In this document: piece after piece, positions 31,281-43,787 of the stretch | Numbering within the stretch: position 1 is the first letter of the stretch | How the letters are laid out: every line of letters begins with the position of its first letter | Origin: Adiantum capillus-veneris | Taxonomy: Eukaryota; Streptophyta; Polypodiopsida; Polypodiales; Pteridaceae | Reading direction: 5' to 3' | Length of the DNA stretch: 64,000 nt | NCBI GenBank assembly: GCA_014529385.2 | Contig: CM043960.1 | Location: 124,909,543-124,973,542 of the forward strand | Position numbers and translations under genes: made by a program | Notes under the pieces: generated by a model | Told to the model about the DNA's origin: nothing | What the model saw: only the letters and a program-made list of their open reading frames with translations | The model's database searches: none

Positions 31281-34089
31281 AAGATAGAATAAAGCTCAAA
31301 AATGATCGTTGGCTTCCAAAATCATTGCACAGATTATTCCAAACTCCAAAATTCTTCATACAAAAGATCACAAACTTGAATCATAAAAGCCCTTAAAAAT
31401 TGTCTTGGTAAAATAGTAATTTTAATATAGTTCTACTGATTAAAACCTGATTTGGGTGCCATAAATCCCAACTGCATTCAAAAAGCATTATACACAATCC
31501 AAGCATCAATTTGGCCAAGAATCTATGAGTTATCCACTTTGATATTCTATTTTCCCTATATATGGACGCTCATAACTACACAATTACTCTCCCATGATTG
31601 AGTCAATCATAACTACAGAGCTACTCTCCCGTAACTGAGTCAATCATAACGCGATCAAATAATATCCAATTAGTGCACCAAGATAGGCAAAAGTTGTGGA
31701 TCCAGTTTAGAATAACAACAATGGTAGTTTAGGATAACAACAATGGCAGTAGTTAGATAAATGGCATCATTATTTGATGATTGAAAACTATGTTACTTTA
31801 GGGAAAAGATAGGATTTTAAGATCTTCATGATGCCATAAAGCTCACTAATTGTCTGGAAGAGGCAAACTCTTTGTCTACAATTTGTTAGAATATCATGGT
31901 TGGTTGAGACAATTTTAGTTAAGATGGAATTTCCTTCACAGCTTGCTCATTGGATCCATTAAATTGTCAATATCGAATAGATGTTCTTTTTTGCTATTAT
32001 TGAGTATCCTTTGAGACCTCCTATGTTCTTTTTTGCTATTATTGAGTATCCTTTGAGACCTCCTACTCAATCCTTACCTCCATAAAGAAACTATAGTGGG
32101 TTGGAGAGATTTTATTGCTAAAATATTGGATCTCTCTTTTCAAGAGTAGTAACAAGAACACAATGACCTTCTATATAGGCAAAATGCCTTATCAGTTCAT
32201 CATCACTTTGTTTCCATTAGAAGCCTCACTCAAAGGACACTATATTAAAAAGAATTCTCTTTTCAAATATTTTTTCCATCTTTGTTACATAAGCTATAGA
32301 GTCTACCTTTATTTTATATAATATGAATATATAAACATGAAAACTCTTTGCATCTCCAACATTTTGTTTTTTTCTTTCAAGCTCTCTTGTATGAGGATTA
32401 CCTTCTATCTCTCTTGCCTATCACTCACTAGTTTGATTTTTAGCTTAAGTGCAAAATTTTAATTTTGTATCTTCCCACAATCCATGGTCATTTTGTGAGT
32501 ATCTCAACCATAATACAAGCCGCTCAATGTGTTCAAATGCCATATGGTTCACTGCTAATATGAGAATAGGCTACATGAAGTCCTTTCCAACACTTCTAAA
32601 GTCACACAAAGTAAGAATCTTTTGGTTCTACTTTCTATGAGGGAAAATTTGGTAGGGTTCACAAATAATGCCAAGATAGTGTTCAAAAAGCCCTCTCCTA
32701 TGCTTTGATTTTGTAACCATATGACATGTTTGGAGTTTCTAGAGTTTAGGAGATATGGAAGATCTTGTGAGTTCAAACTTTCTCCGTACTATGAGAGGGA
32801 AGGTGTTTTGTAAAGTCTTTGTATATGTGATTTAATATTTCTTCTTGCTCAAGTTAGTCTTTCACAATTCTCATTGGGGTCTTGTAGCCATTGATATCAA
32901 GATTTGTTACTTAATGAACTCTTTTGATGGATTCCATAGACCTTACACAAGGCTTGTGGAGGGGCATGAGCATTGTCTATCAGTTTCAAGGCTCTTAGAT
33001 CCCATGATATTTTCACATTGAAAACATAATTTTGTGACTTCTAGGAGTGAAGGTATGATCGTGAAGGAACCAAAAACTACAATCCTTCTCTTTTGGTTGG
33101 AATAATGTAAATTTCCTAGTTGAAGATACCTAGTATAGCTCAAATAAGGACATGAATGTAAGATGTGCCCCTTGTTGAAAGTTTGTGTAGTAAGATCAAT
33201 GGCTAAGTTGTCTAGTTGTTGAAAGCTAACCTCCATTAGTAGCGACTTGTTTATGACCAATTCAATAGAGACTGCTATAAAATTCACACTTGATAGGTCA
33301 AAGCAAGGATCCTCAAATACATGATTGAGGTAAAGAAACCATTACTAATAGGGGACAAAGGATGGCCTAAAAAATTAGAAAAATACGTGGAAAAATATTA
33401 GAGAGGCAGGCACACCAAGGACACCCCAAAGAAGAGGGGCCAACAAAGTGAGAGGACACCAAGTCACCTCCTGAGAACAAGTCAAAAGATAAAGTACGTC
33501 TCAAAAATAGAGATAAAAAAGAAGAGAAAGAAAGAGATATGGAATGATCTAGTCACTTGACAGCTATTCTAGGTTAGAACTTTAGAGTCAGATTTCATAT
33601 CAGATTGGATGAGAAAAATCAAACTTCAGAAGTATAATAAAAAAACTAGATAGACATCTAGACAAATCTAAAAGAATGTAATTAGATATTTGACAACAAA
33701 ATAATTGGAGCTTATATATTCAGATTGCTAAATCAAAAGTACAAAGTGTTGGATTACACATAAGTACAAGAGTTCCCAAAGGCTTATGAGTACAACAAAG
33801 CTCTACTCAAGACTAGCCAATTGGAGACAAAGAGACCCCAAAATGAAAGTAGCGGGTCTTATTTAGAGGTGCTGATACTGGGTTTTGCTAAATTGTTGAC
33901 TGTATAGTTATCGATTGATAATTACTATAGCTATGGGTAATACTACTATATATGGCACTTCCATGTCTATTCCTGCTAACTGTAATTACTAAAGCTATTG
34001 GTAATTCTATTGCATATTGGTGCTTTTCTTGTTATCAATAATTACCACAGTTATCAATCAATAATTACTATAGCTAGTAGTAATTCTAT
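31281..34089. other. No supported gene; AT-rich DNA with small repeats
   Basis: The stretch holds a 42-bp tandem duplication (31981-32022 and 32023-32064). Short repeats are seen near 31560-31750 (ATAACTACA..., AGGATAACAACAATGG), and degenerate AATTACTATAGCTA-like words at 33890-34090. A minus-strand frame at 32455-33290 looks partly protein-like but has too many stops to support. Confidence 0.4.
31981..32064 (+). repeat. 42-bp perfect tandem duplication
   Basis: Two identical adjacent copies of a unit starting ATGTTCTTTTTTGCTATTAT. Identity suggests it is recent. Confidence 0.9.
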
Positions 34090-35005
34090 TGTGTACTAGC
34101 ACTTCCATAGAGCCGATTCTTGCTATCTACATCATCCTCCCCTTTCTTGAATTCTGGCATATTTTCAAAATTCCATTTTTTTTTGATGTTAGCGTTTATG
34201 TTTTGATCTCTGTTTATCTGGAGCCTTCTTTATTGTACCCTAGGGTGGCATTGAAAGAATTCCTGGTTGAGCTTGACCTGGAGTAGCATAGAAATTAGCA
34301 TTCTCTTTTTGAATCAAATTATAGATGGCTTCTTGCTTCAGTTGGTCCCTTCTCTTTGTCAGCATCTCCACTTTAGTGAGAGCATTCTAAATCTTTCTGT
34401 CAAGATCATAGAGGGTCTTCTTGCCTTTAGTGAGATACTCCCATGCTAGCTTATGACATATGGAAGTATTGTGTATCCACCCTATTGGATTTGGTTAATT
34501 GGCTTTTATACAGGCTTTGAATAGAACTTCAGCCATCTCTCTAAACTAGGGTTTAGAGTTGGCTTTATTGGCCAATTCCTTTTTTACAATCTTGGAGGCC
34601 TCTACTAATAACTGCAAAAATTCATTTATATACTTTGATCAGCAGACTAATATGGCCCACCATTGATTCATCATGCCTTGAAAGTTCACTAGTTCATCTT
34701 TTAAATTATTGGCTATGTTTTTATGTCCTATATCATTGAGCACAAATTTCCAAGCCACCCAAAGCATCTTACTCTGCTTATACCATTCTTGAATCTGATC
34801 TAATATTCTAGCATATCTCATGTGATCAGCTAGTTCATTATAACTAGGATAGAGGGATGGATAGAATCTTTGTAGCTCCTTATCCTTTATAGGGATCACA
34901 TACATCATTATCGATGAATCTATTACTACCTTGATGTAATCGAGGAAGATTTGATTCTCTTATTGCATCCTCATTATTAAATCCTCACCAAATGGAAAAG
35001 GGTTT
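34090..35005 (-). pseudogene. Unknown coding relic cut by element B
   Basis: A single minus-strand frame can be followed for about 300 codons with several breaks. Protein-like stretches are RFYPSLYPSYNELADHMRYA, MLWVAWKFVLNDIGHKNIAN, LAWEYLTKGKKTLYDLDRKI and VEMLTKRRDQLKQEAIYNLI. It is helical, charged and rich in Lys, Asn and Trp, a little like a capsid or gag protein, but no zinc knuckle or named motif is seen. Its upstream end meets the left edge of element B, so B probably inserted into it or just before it. Confidence 0.35.
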
Positions 35006-35919
35006 TGAGGGCTGCTTTTCAAATTTTGCTCCATCTCTCTCTCAATATGCACTTGGTGGCAAGGCTTCAAGGACCCTAAGAGGAGGAAGGACGTGATGCA
35101 TGAAAATCACAAAAAGTTTACGTATTTATTTTGGACATAGCTATGGTTTTGACACATTTGGATCTTGCAAATAAGGAAAGGTGGGGACAAACTGATTCTA
35201 CCTAACGATCACTACCTGACGGTCACTACAGGTGAAGAATAAGAGTCAATAGTTAAAGGGAGGAGAATCTTATGCATTATTGAGTTGGATTTAACAAAAT
35301 GTTATCAAAATTCAAGCATAATTCACTTGTAGACACAAGGCTTGCACATGGAGTCAAGAGGGGACCACCTGGAAATATTTTGGAAGAAAAACGACAACAG
35401 ACACATATTTTTGTAGAATTTTCTCTAATTTTTTTCCATTCCAAATTGGAAAACATTTTCAGCAAAAAAGTTTTAGGCGTTGAGCTGATCTTTCTGCCCC
35501 TTTTTGTTTATATTTTTTGCAGTTATGGTTTGGGAGATATGGCCAAAATGGTGGAGCCTATCTGTCCACATGGGAAGAAGTCATGATTATCCAACTCCAC
35601 ACACACAATTTCTTATAGGTTTCTCTCCATTATTGCTGTATTTTCTCTTATTTTATCAAGGTTCTCTCAAATATTATAAGGAAGCTCTTGGACTCAAGCT
35701 ATGGAAGGTGGCATGGAGACAAAGCTCGTCCCTCATGAAGGCAATTAGGAGAAAATTGGTCAATAAGCAGGGCACACAGAGCCCTCTCATTGGGGAAATG
35801 CCTCTAACTGAGGTTACTTTGTAATAACTCCTTTTTCTCATAATCTCTTTTCTAATCACTCTCTTGGCCTATAAAAGGAGGGCTCCTCTTTTGTAAACAC
35901 ACACGCACACGCGCACGTG

Positions 35920-35976
<57 letters not shown>

Positions 35977-36263
35977 CCCCATCTGTAGACTATCACATAC
36001 CCACACACCTACACATACACACCCTTGTGCTACATGCTAGTAGCATGAACCCTAATCACATAATCACAACACCATCATTATCACCATGCACAAAATGAGT
36101 GCCATGTCTCCACACACTTGTAATGAAGGAGGGCATAATTTCAAGAAGAAGAATGATGGATACACTCATGATATTCATTGCCATCAACTCTCATCCATCC
36201 ATTATGAATCCTATGGTCTTGTCCCCTTCTCATCTTCTTTCCCTATGCTACCTATTGTATTCA
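35006..36263 (+). repeat. 5' LTR of element B
   Basis: It begins TGAGGGCTGC and ends GTATTCA. It matches 47055-48196 closely (for example TTTTAGGCGTTGAGCTGATC and GGCCTATAAAAGGAGG) and then 54594-54674 for the last 80 bp. It holds a (CA)n tract at about 35896-35974 that is far shorter in the 3' LTR. Confidence 0.85.
35870..35877 (+). promoter_or_regulatory. TATA box of the B 5' LTR
   Basis: TATAAAAG in the context GGCC-TATAAAAG-GAGG is conserved in the 3' LTR at 47927-47934. It lies about 860 bp into the LTR. Confidence 0.65.
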
Positions 36264-36398
36264 TCTTTTGCAAGGAATCAACGCACTCCATCTTGGTGCC
36301 ATACCTTGTGTCGTTTGGGATATACTTCATTGTGAGTATGGTTTATGCTTGTTTATTTCCATTTTGCTTATGTTGAGGTGTGCGTATTTGCCACCATA

Positions 36399-36512
<114 letters not shown>

Positions 36513-36935
36513 CCCTCTCGTATTCCTACCATCTTGCTACTTGCATATTAAGGTGTGCGGATTTTCCACCTCTGGTATGAGAAGTGAGCATACTTGCATG
36601 TTTCCCTTACCTCATTATCTTCCTTATTAGATGCACAAGTAGCAAGCCCATTCTCACTCACCATTCCTCTCATCTTGTTTTCCGGCCACCCCATCCAACA
36701 CTTGGACGTGGATCTTGAAATTGTTTTCCATGCCATTTTTTATTGTGTATATGTATGCATCCTAGCTGCATATCTTGCTAGGTGGTGCCCCTATTGTGTA
36801 CCTCCCATGATGAGTCCATCGTGCATAGTCTTGGTGTAGAGGCCACACGGTCTGTTTTGCACTTCCGCTTCTCATTTGTTGCCCCCACGGAGGAGGGCTT
36901 TGCAAAGGCCTTCAATCAACAAAGAGTAGTAATGC

Positions 36936-37560
36936 ATGCCATCAATCATGGATGAGTGGCTAAAAGAGTTTTCAAATTGGAAGACTGAAGAAGAGGAGAT
37001 TGTAGAAGCACTCAAGGCCTTCACCGAAGTACTACTGCCAGGTTGTAGCGTCATTGATCTCCAAGAGGTAAGCTCCCCATTTCTCATTGCTCGTGCTAAT
37101 TGCAAATCAAGAGCATTAAGAGGGAGGTCTACGGAATGTCATCATTGTTGTCAACCAAAGAATTCTGTCAATGAGTGCCGAGAGAGGAAATGAAGAAAGA
37201 ATGGTGAGTTTGATTTTGAGAACCGCATGAGCACTCTCACATCAGTTAGATTTTGTGTAGCACCAAGTGGTTTCTCTCCAACGGTCAAAGAAGAGTCGTC
37301 AACTACATCACCCACAAAGTTCAATCCACAAAGCCTAATGCATTTGGTGGAAGCAAGTGGGCCTACGCTCTCTGTAGGCCTAGAGAGTTCAAGTGAAGTA
37401 CAACCATCCTAGCGTCGATGCCGCATGCAAAATGGAAAGCCGATTGAGGTAGACTCTTCTTGCCCAGTCAATTTTGAACCCAAAATGGAGGATATGTGGG
37501 CTTCAACAAGAGGTAGAGGCATGTGGTGAAGGTGTCAACACTTAAGGTATGCAACTCTAG
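36936..37560 (+). pseudogene. Element B open reading frame upstream of gag
   Basis: One frame of about 205 codons with few breaks: MDEWLKEFSNWKTEEEEIVE, GCSVIDLQEVSSPFLIARAN, a Cys/His cluster ECHHCCQPKNSVNECRER, then a Ser/Thr/Pro-rich part and NGKPIEVDSSCPVNFEPKME. No family was recognised. Its place before gag matches the extra ORF1 known in Ogre-type Tat elements, which supports but does not prove that it is part of B rather than a separate insertion. Confidence 0.45.
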
Positions 37561-37934
37561 TCCTCAAAGCCTTGCCCTACACTAGCATGGATAATAACAA
37601 TAAGCCAAAAGTCTTTCCTTTTCGTTTCTTGCAACACATGCATGTAAACGTGTACATTGATAGGAAGATATTCTACCAGCAAAAGATTGTTTTCCTATTT
37701 GGAGTAGAGATGCTTGATTAAATCCTTAGATCCCCACATCCCATCATCTTGCCCATTCTTGATTACTACCACTCTTTTGATGTAAGCTGCATCTTTATTC
37801 TATTCTAGCCTTGCGCTCTTCTTAGTTCCTACTCAAGTTTTCCACCCATGTATAGACCGTTATGAATCACTAAGTCATTATAAAAAAAGAAAAGGTTTGT
37901 AATTGTCTGCTCCACTGATTTACTACCATGGCAA

Positions 37935-38760
37935 GTGTCTCTTTTCCCAAATTCAGTGGCAAGAAGGGAAAAGACATCACCACTCATGGATAATTTTGAC
38001 ATCACTGGTGTGGTTTCCACAAGGATGATAATGCCTCACAACTAAGAATTTTTCCTCTACTGATGAAAGCAGAGGCCAAGTCTTGGTACAATGCTTTGCC
38101 CCAAGCTACCAAGGATGTGTGGGACTTACTACGTGCTACATTCATGAAGAGATTTGGTGGAGACACAACCTTAAAAAAGTTATGGCAGTTGCTGATAGAG
38201 GTAAAGCAGGGAGGTCTGCTAGAGTATGCCACTTACGAATCCAAGTTTGTGGATTTGTAGGAGTGATGGGTTGCGTTACTGGAGGAAGGTGAAGGAGCAC
38301 CTAATTTCTTGAAGAGGGACCGTTTCATTGCTAGCCTGTGGCCGCCGCCTAAGGAGAAGGTGAAGGGGATATTCTCTACAACGTATGAGTTGGCAGTGGA
38401 AGTAGCCCACCTTAAAGACAAGAAGTTGTTCATGGAAGCAAAAGACAATGAGTTAGAGGAATTAACCTCAATCCAACTAACCCTAGTAACCGAAACAACC
38501 ACTCAGAAAACCCAACCACAAGAGGCATTAGAAGAGCAGCAAGACCTGTTGAGTTGCATCACTATGCAGCTTGAGAATCTATATGTGCATTTGGTGCAAC
38601 AAGGGCATGCACACAACCGAAATCAAGAGCAAGGTAGTGGACAATGAAGGCAAAACAAGAATACAATGCTATAATTTTGGGAAAGATGGCCATGGCATGT
38701 ATTACTGCCCACATCCAAGGAGACAGAGTTTCAACAGAGGAGAAAGACAAAACTAGGTTT
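37935..38760 (+). pseudogene. gag: Element B gag region
   Basis: LLMKAEAKSWYNALPQATKD, then LLRATFMKRFGGDTTLKKLW and GGLLEYATYESKFVDL, form a clear retrotransposon gag (capsid) domain. A helical segment (LKDKKLFMEAKDNELEELTS) and one zinc knuckle (CYNFGKDGHGMYYCP) follow. It is particle-forming and RNA-binding in the family. A few breaks. Confidence 0.82.
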
Positions 38761-39223
38761 CACCACCAAGAGCAAGACCACCAACCACTGAGAGTCCCAC
38801 AACAAGCACCACCTGTGAAAATCCTACAATCACCCATTCAACCACATCCACCACAACCTCTCATTCCACCCCTTACCCCCACCACCGATTGGAAACCAGA
38901 CAGTAAGTGTCATGAGTCTTGAAGGTAAGGGAAAGGAGAAAGTGGAGGAGGATATCAAGGGAGTGGTGAAAGGTAAGATCAAGGTTAAAGGAGTATATTT
39001 CATGGGGGTAAAGCGTGATAGGCATGGTGAATCTTCCTCCCAAAAGGAAGAAAAGATAAAAACTAATGGGGAAACTAGCAAAAAGCCGTCCAAGTCATGA
39101 TGTAAAATTGACATCGTAGATTTCTCTTTGGGTGAATGTTCTAAACCATATGATTTGGTTCAAGAAGTTTCTATATAGGGCCTAAAAATCACCTGGCCTT
39201 GGTTACTCCCCCTAGCACCTAGG

Positions 39224-39655
39224 GTGAGGAGACAATGGACACAAATGGTTACCACGAGACAACCAAATCCAAAGATAGATGGGGCTATCTCTAGGAGGAG
39301 TCTAGCTAGCATACTACCACTGATGGATGCTCACATCAAAGGGCAACACATCTCCAATATCTACATTGATGGTGGCACACAAATATGCATCATGAGTGAA
39401 AAACTGATGCACCATTTGGGTTTAGAGGTGAGTAGATAGTCACCATGTCGAGCCAAAATGACAAATAATGTAAAATTTCAATGTGTTGGTGTTATAAATG
39501 CAGTTAGGATAAAGGCATTCAACACCGAGGTAGATATGGACATATTTGTCATGCCACAACACAAAGGAGAGGGCTATCCTATCATTCCAGGGAGGCCTTG
39601 GCTTATGGCTATGAGAGCTAAGCATGACTGGGACACCTGCATAATCCAGATGAAG
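39224..39655 (+). pseudogene. pro: Element B protease region, interrupted by D
   Basis: ISNIYIDGGTQICIMSEKLM is the retropepsin active-site segment; the family D-x-G appears as DGG. AVRIKAFNTEVDMDIFVMPQ and YPIIPGRPWLMAMRAKHDWD give the C-terminal half with its GRPWL hallmark. Element D lies directly after KDA, and the B sequence resumes at 43521 with KGKPVLYDM. Confidence 0.75.
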
Positions 39656-39660
39656 GATGC

Positions 39661-40099
39661 TGTTAGAGTTAGACCTTAGGAGGATTACTTTTGACAAAGG
39701 TGTGAGCCGTAGTCTATTTTAAGTGACTTTTGGGATCTTGGAAGTTAAGGGTCATTTTTTCTCTTTCATGTGAGGAAGAAAGACATTCAGTTATGTAGCG
39801 TGATGGGATAGCGGATTTTTTGTGTAATGGTAGATTTCTAGTTGTCAGATGCAGTATGTCAGATGCAGCAGTTTGTCGAATGCAGAATTCAGATTAGTTG
39901 TTGTATTTCTATTTCATTCTCTCTGTGTATTCCATGTTCTGAGTACAATACAAGTGCAAAAATATTCAGTACAAAGTGTGTGTGTTGTTGAAATGATGTG
40001 TGTGCAGTAGGCTAAATTTGTATGGTTGTCAGAGTGAAATGTCAGACGAATTGTCAGAATCTGTGTACAAAACTGCTTGACTAAACAAATCATTAAACA
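39661..40099 (+). repeat. 5' LTR of element D
   Basis: 439 bp, TG...CA ends, about 94 percent identical to 43081-43520. It contains short GTCAGATGCAG repeats. The interior begins CTGGCGATCACGGTGC, a possible but unassigned primer site. Confidence 0.9.
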
Positions 40100-40347
40100 C
40101 TGGCGATCACGGTGCTTATAAAGCGTCTTCATGGTCGGATTTCCTCTCTCTTGTGGGATTGATGAGTGCCAAGAAGATTATCGAGTAGCAGTTATGATGG
40201 CAATTACAAGAAGGCAAACAGTTTGCAAAGCAGAACAAAGAAGATGATCAGAATACAAGGAGAAATTTGAATTGCAGAGATGGAATCTGATTTGCAACCA
40301 CAAGAAGGTAACATTTTATCACAAGGTTTTCGAGAAGAATCAAAGTA

Positions 40348-42962
40348 ATGGGGAGTAAAAAGAAGAAGAAGAAGTGCAAGATTTGTATGAGTAGGAAGCA
40401 TGAAGTGGATGACTATCCATGTGCGGTTGATGAATGCTTGATGAAAGATGCATGTAGGAAATGGTGTATGGTTGATTTATGCACAAAGTTTTATAGAATA
40501 ATCTGTAAAGTGCATAAAGCATTAGATTTGGGGGAAATGAATAATGCATTACAAAGGCTAACTGATTTTGAGGATGACTTGGAGAATGCATATGAATGGT
40601 TGGATACTCATAAAGGGGACAAGCGGAAGTCATGTTCAAGCAGGAAAAGCATTGGGCGATTACAAAAAGCATGTGAGAAGTTGAGAGAAACATTTGAGGA
40701 TCCGTTTGAAGGGGAGTCCAGTGATGATGATGACATTTGGATTGGCATGGAGTTTGAAAGTCACCAAGTGGGAGTAAACAAAGATGGAGGAGAAGGAAGT
40801 GCAGAAGGAGCTTGGCCAAGAGAGCCTCAAAGAGCCCTTACCTACTCCTAACCTTCCACTAGAGTATGCTCACGCAGTGACTGTGGAACTTCTACCAAAC
40901 ATATTCACACAAGAGGATTTGCAGCCGGATGATGTTGTGGAATTGATACATGAACCCCATAAGCAGATTTTGAAATCAGGATCCCAGTGTGTTGAACAAA
41001 CCATAAAGGAGTTTACATATGCTGATTGTGATGGTTTACAAATTCAAGCAAAAAGTCATTTTATTGTGTCTGAATTTATAGTTTGTTAGGAGAACTCTAA
41101 GAAGTCATCTGATAAGTCAGAGAATGCAGACGCAGATCAGAATTTAATTCAAAAGTTAGAGAATGTAGATGCAGATCAGAATTTAATTCAAAAGACAAAA
41201 GTCAATCAGAGGTCAAATGTGAAGGAGGATTTCAACAATTTGGACGGGGATATTGTAGCAAAAGAAGCAAATACAAGAGTTGAGCGCTTGTCAAGCTGAT
41301 GGAGAAATTTTCAAGGGTGAAGAAGGATGCTTTGCAAGAGCTGAATTTGGGATCTAACTTGAGTCCAAAAGTTGTCAAAATCAGTGTTCATCTTGATGAC
41401 AGATTTATATTGAATTTGAAGAAGTTATTGTAGGAGTTCATTCATGTATGTGCTTGGGATTATTCAAATCTGAAAGGTATGGATTCAGATGTGTACAAGC
41501 ATCAATTTAATGTGAAAGAAGATGCAATTTCAGTAATTCATCAGAGATATAGAATGAATGCAAAGCTGAGTTGTCATCATGGAAGTCAGATCCTGATGCA
41601 AATTATGCCAGAGAGAAAGGATGCAATGATGCAGGGAAATAGTTTGTTGGTTGAAGCTTTGGATACACAGGTTATAGATGATAGAGAGCGTGGAAAGGAA
41701 TGTGATGGGAAAATAGAAAATGTGATTAGAGATGTGGATGCAAAGCAGAAGTCAACAGTGGAATGTCAAATTCTTATGTGGGAAGTCTTAAAAGTTGTTG
41801 AGGGTGAAAACTTCGGTTTTGAAGTATCTAAATCTTTGATGTGGATAAAAATGTTCAGTTTAACTTTCAAGATGTTTTCATTGTGAAGAAAGTTGGCGAT
41901 CAAATCGACTATTTGGCAGATTTGGGTTCAAATTTATTTGACAAAAGTTGTTATGATAGCATTCAGCTTGGAGGATGTCAAATGCAGATATTTGAAGGAT
42001 CTGAAGTAGGTTTTACAAGTCCAATTATGTCAAAACAGGTGTGGAGGATCAAATTGGATTCAAGGAGGAAGTATGATGCAGAATATCAGAATAAGCCACA
42101 AGCAAAATATCAAAAAAGGAAGCAGGTGGAAGATCAACAAAAACAAGAGGATATACAGCCAAAGGATATTGCAGAAGTGATATCTCAATCTTATAAACAG
42201 AAGTTGGAATTAGCTTATCAATGGGAGGAATTTTCAACAATTGAATTTCTTCACCATGAATATGGAGGAACAAGAGGCAAATCCGTTCTAGGTCGTCAAA
42301 GCATGTTTGTTGCAGATAATTGCTATGGTTACATTGCAGGTGATACAAGAATACCAAAAAAGTTTATGGAAGCTTATCTTGATGCTTGGCAGAATCAAGA
42401 GCATATTTTGATGTCAAAGATTGAGTATGTGAAAGCAGAACATTCAGTTGCAAAGAATATAGCTGAGTGGATTGTTTTATGGTCAGATTTGATAAGAATG
42501 GATCAGATAGAATCCTCACAGATGTGGATGGCGGATTGTCAGAATTCAGATTTTCATGTGTTCCAGATTTTGGAGTTGTTGATTTGTGGAAGAGGAATGT
42601 GTTACAAGTTTGTATGGATGCTCAAGAAGTTCAAGAGGAATCGACATATGGATTCAGTGGAATTTGCTTTACTCAGGAGGATGATCCGATGGAGTTTATG
42701 CGGACTTTCTTTCATCAAGGCAGAAATTTTGAGTGTTGCAAAAGTGTTGTTTGATTTGACCGTCAAGTTTCTTTCATTCAGTTTGACAAGGGAGTATGGT
42801 CCAATTTTCAAAATGTGGAGGAAGAATTTATTCAATGACAAGGCAAGAAGTCAGAGAAGCAAAAAGTCAGCAGTGTGGTATATTCATAAAAAATCAGTGG
42901 AGGATTATATTGCAGAAGAAAAGTCAGAGCATTTGCAAAATTTCAAAGCGGAGGATATTTAG
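40348..42962 (+). pseudogene. Element D coding region of unknown function
   Basis: The first frame (40348-40851) opens MGSKKKKKKCKICMSRK and has a dense cysteine cluster (VDDYPCAVDECLMKDACRKW), then helices and an acidic SSDDDDIW patch. Later frames up to 42962 give VTVELLPNIFTQEDLQPDDV, then a 373-codon frame from 41841 with VGDQIDYLADLGSNLFDKSC, KKRKQVEDQQKQEDI-like charged sequence, LAYQWEEFSTIEFLHHEYGG and YIAGDTRIPKKFMEAYLDAW. Tryptophan, glutamate and lysine content is protein-like. No domain is recognised. It may be a captured host gene, or a structural protein specific to this group. It is broken in a few places. Confidence 0.55.
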
Positions 42963-43080
42963 ATGGCTGTTATGCTGATTTTGTTTTATCTTTGCAAGTT
43001 TCTTCTTTTATCTAGTTTACGGATCAAGGGATTGTGGGTCCGAGGTCAGCCTATGGCTCAAGCCACTGGGCTGTGCCAAG

Positions 43081-43520
43081 TGTTAGAGTTAGACCTTAGG
43101 AGGATTGCTTTTGACAAAGGTGTGAACCGTAGTCTATTTTAAGTGACTTTTGGGATCTTGGAAGTTAAGAGTCATTTTTTCTCTTTCATGTGAGGAAGAA
43201 AGCCATTCAGTTATGTAGCATGATGGGATGGGCGGATTTTCTGTGTAATGGTGGATTTCTAGTTGTCAGATGCAGTATGTCAGATGCAGCAGTTTGTCAA
43301 ATGTAGAAGTCAAATTAGTTGTCGTATTTCTATTTCATTCTCTCTGTGTATTCCATGTTCTGAGTACATTACAAGTGAAAAAATGTTCAGTTCGAAGTGT
43401 GTGTGTTGCTGAAATGATGTGTGTGCAGTAGGCTGAATTTTGTATGGTTGTCAGAGTGAATGTCAGACGAATTGTCAGAATCTGTGTACAAAACTGCTCG
43501 GCTAAAAAAACCATTAAACA
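43081..43520 (+). repeat. 3' LTR of element D
   Basis: 440 bp, pairs with 39661-40099. No clear polypurine tract precedes it; the 60 bp before it are G-rich but mixed (GGATCAAGGGATTGTGGGTC). Confidence 0.9.
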
Positions 43521-43787
43521 GATGCCAAAGGGAAGCCAGTACTTTATGACATGAAGACATGTCGGCAACCTGACATGGATCTAGAAACCTCTATAGATGA
43601 GTTTTCTAGTAGTGACTCTTCAACACTTCAGAGGAGGAGTGCATAGTGATTGAAGAAAGTGATAGTAGCATTGGGGTGATGGGGGTCATTCTCAAGGACC
43701 CTAAGAGGATGGAGCAACCTGATGCATCATCATCAAACCAAGTGGAGACACCAGGTATATAGCCTCTTTTAGAAGCAAGTAAACGAG

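Larger units (their letters stand above)
39661..43520 (+). mobile_element. Element D: LTR retrotransposon without pol, 3.9 kb, inserted in B
   Basis: It has two LTRs (39661-40099 and 43081-43520), both beginning TGTTAGAG and ending TTAAACA, and a perfect 5-bp target duplication GATGC (39656-39660 and 43521-43525). The LTRs differ at about 27 of 440 positions by hand count, roughly 6 percent. The 3.0-kb interior has no RT, integrase or protease but does have long coding-like frames. D therefore looks like a non-autonomous element moved by proteins of another element. The structure looks whole; the coding has a few breaks. Confidence 0.9.

Noticed and set aside
32455-33290. Minus-strand frame with protein-like phrases (AVNHMAFEHIERLVLWLRYS)
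   Set aside because: Stops are nearly as frequent as expected by chance and no motif is recognised. It could be an old relic, but it does not reach the standard for a call.
40340-40819. Minus-strand 159-codon frame opposite the first frame of element D
   Set aside because: Composition (His, Ser, Pro, Leu) is typical of the complement of a lysine-rich gene; the plus strand has the ATG and the cysteine cluster.
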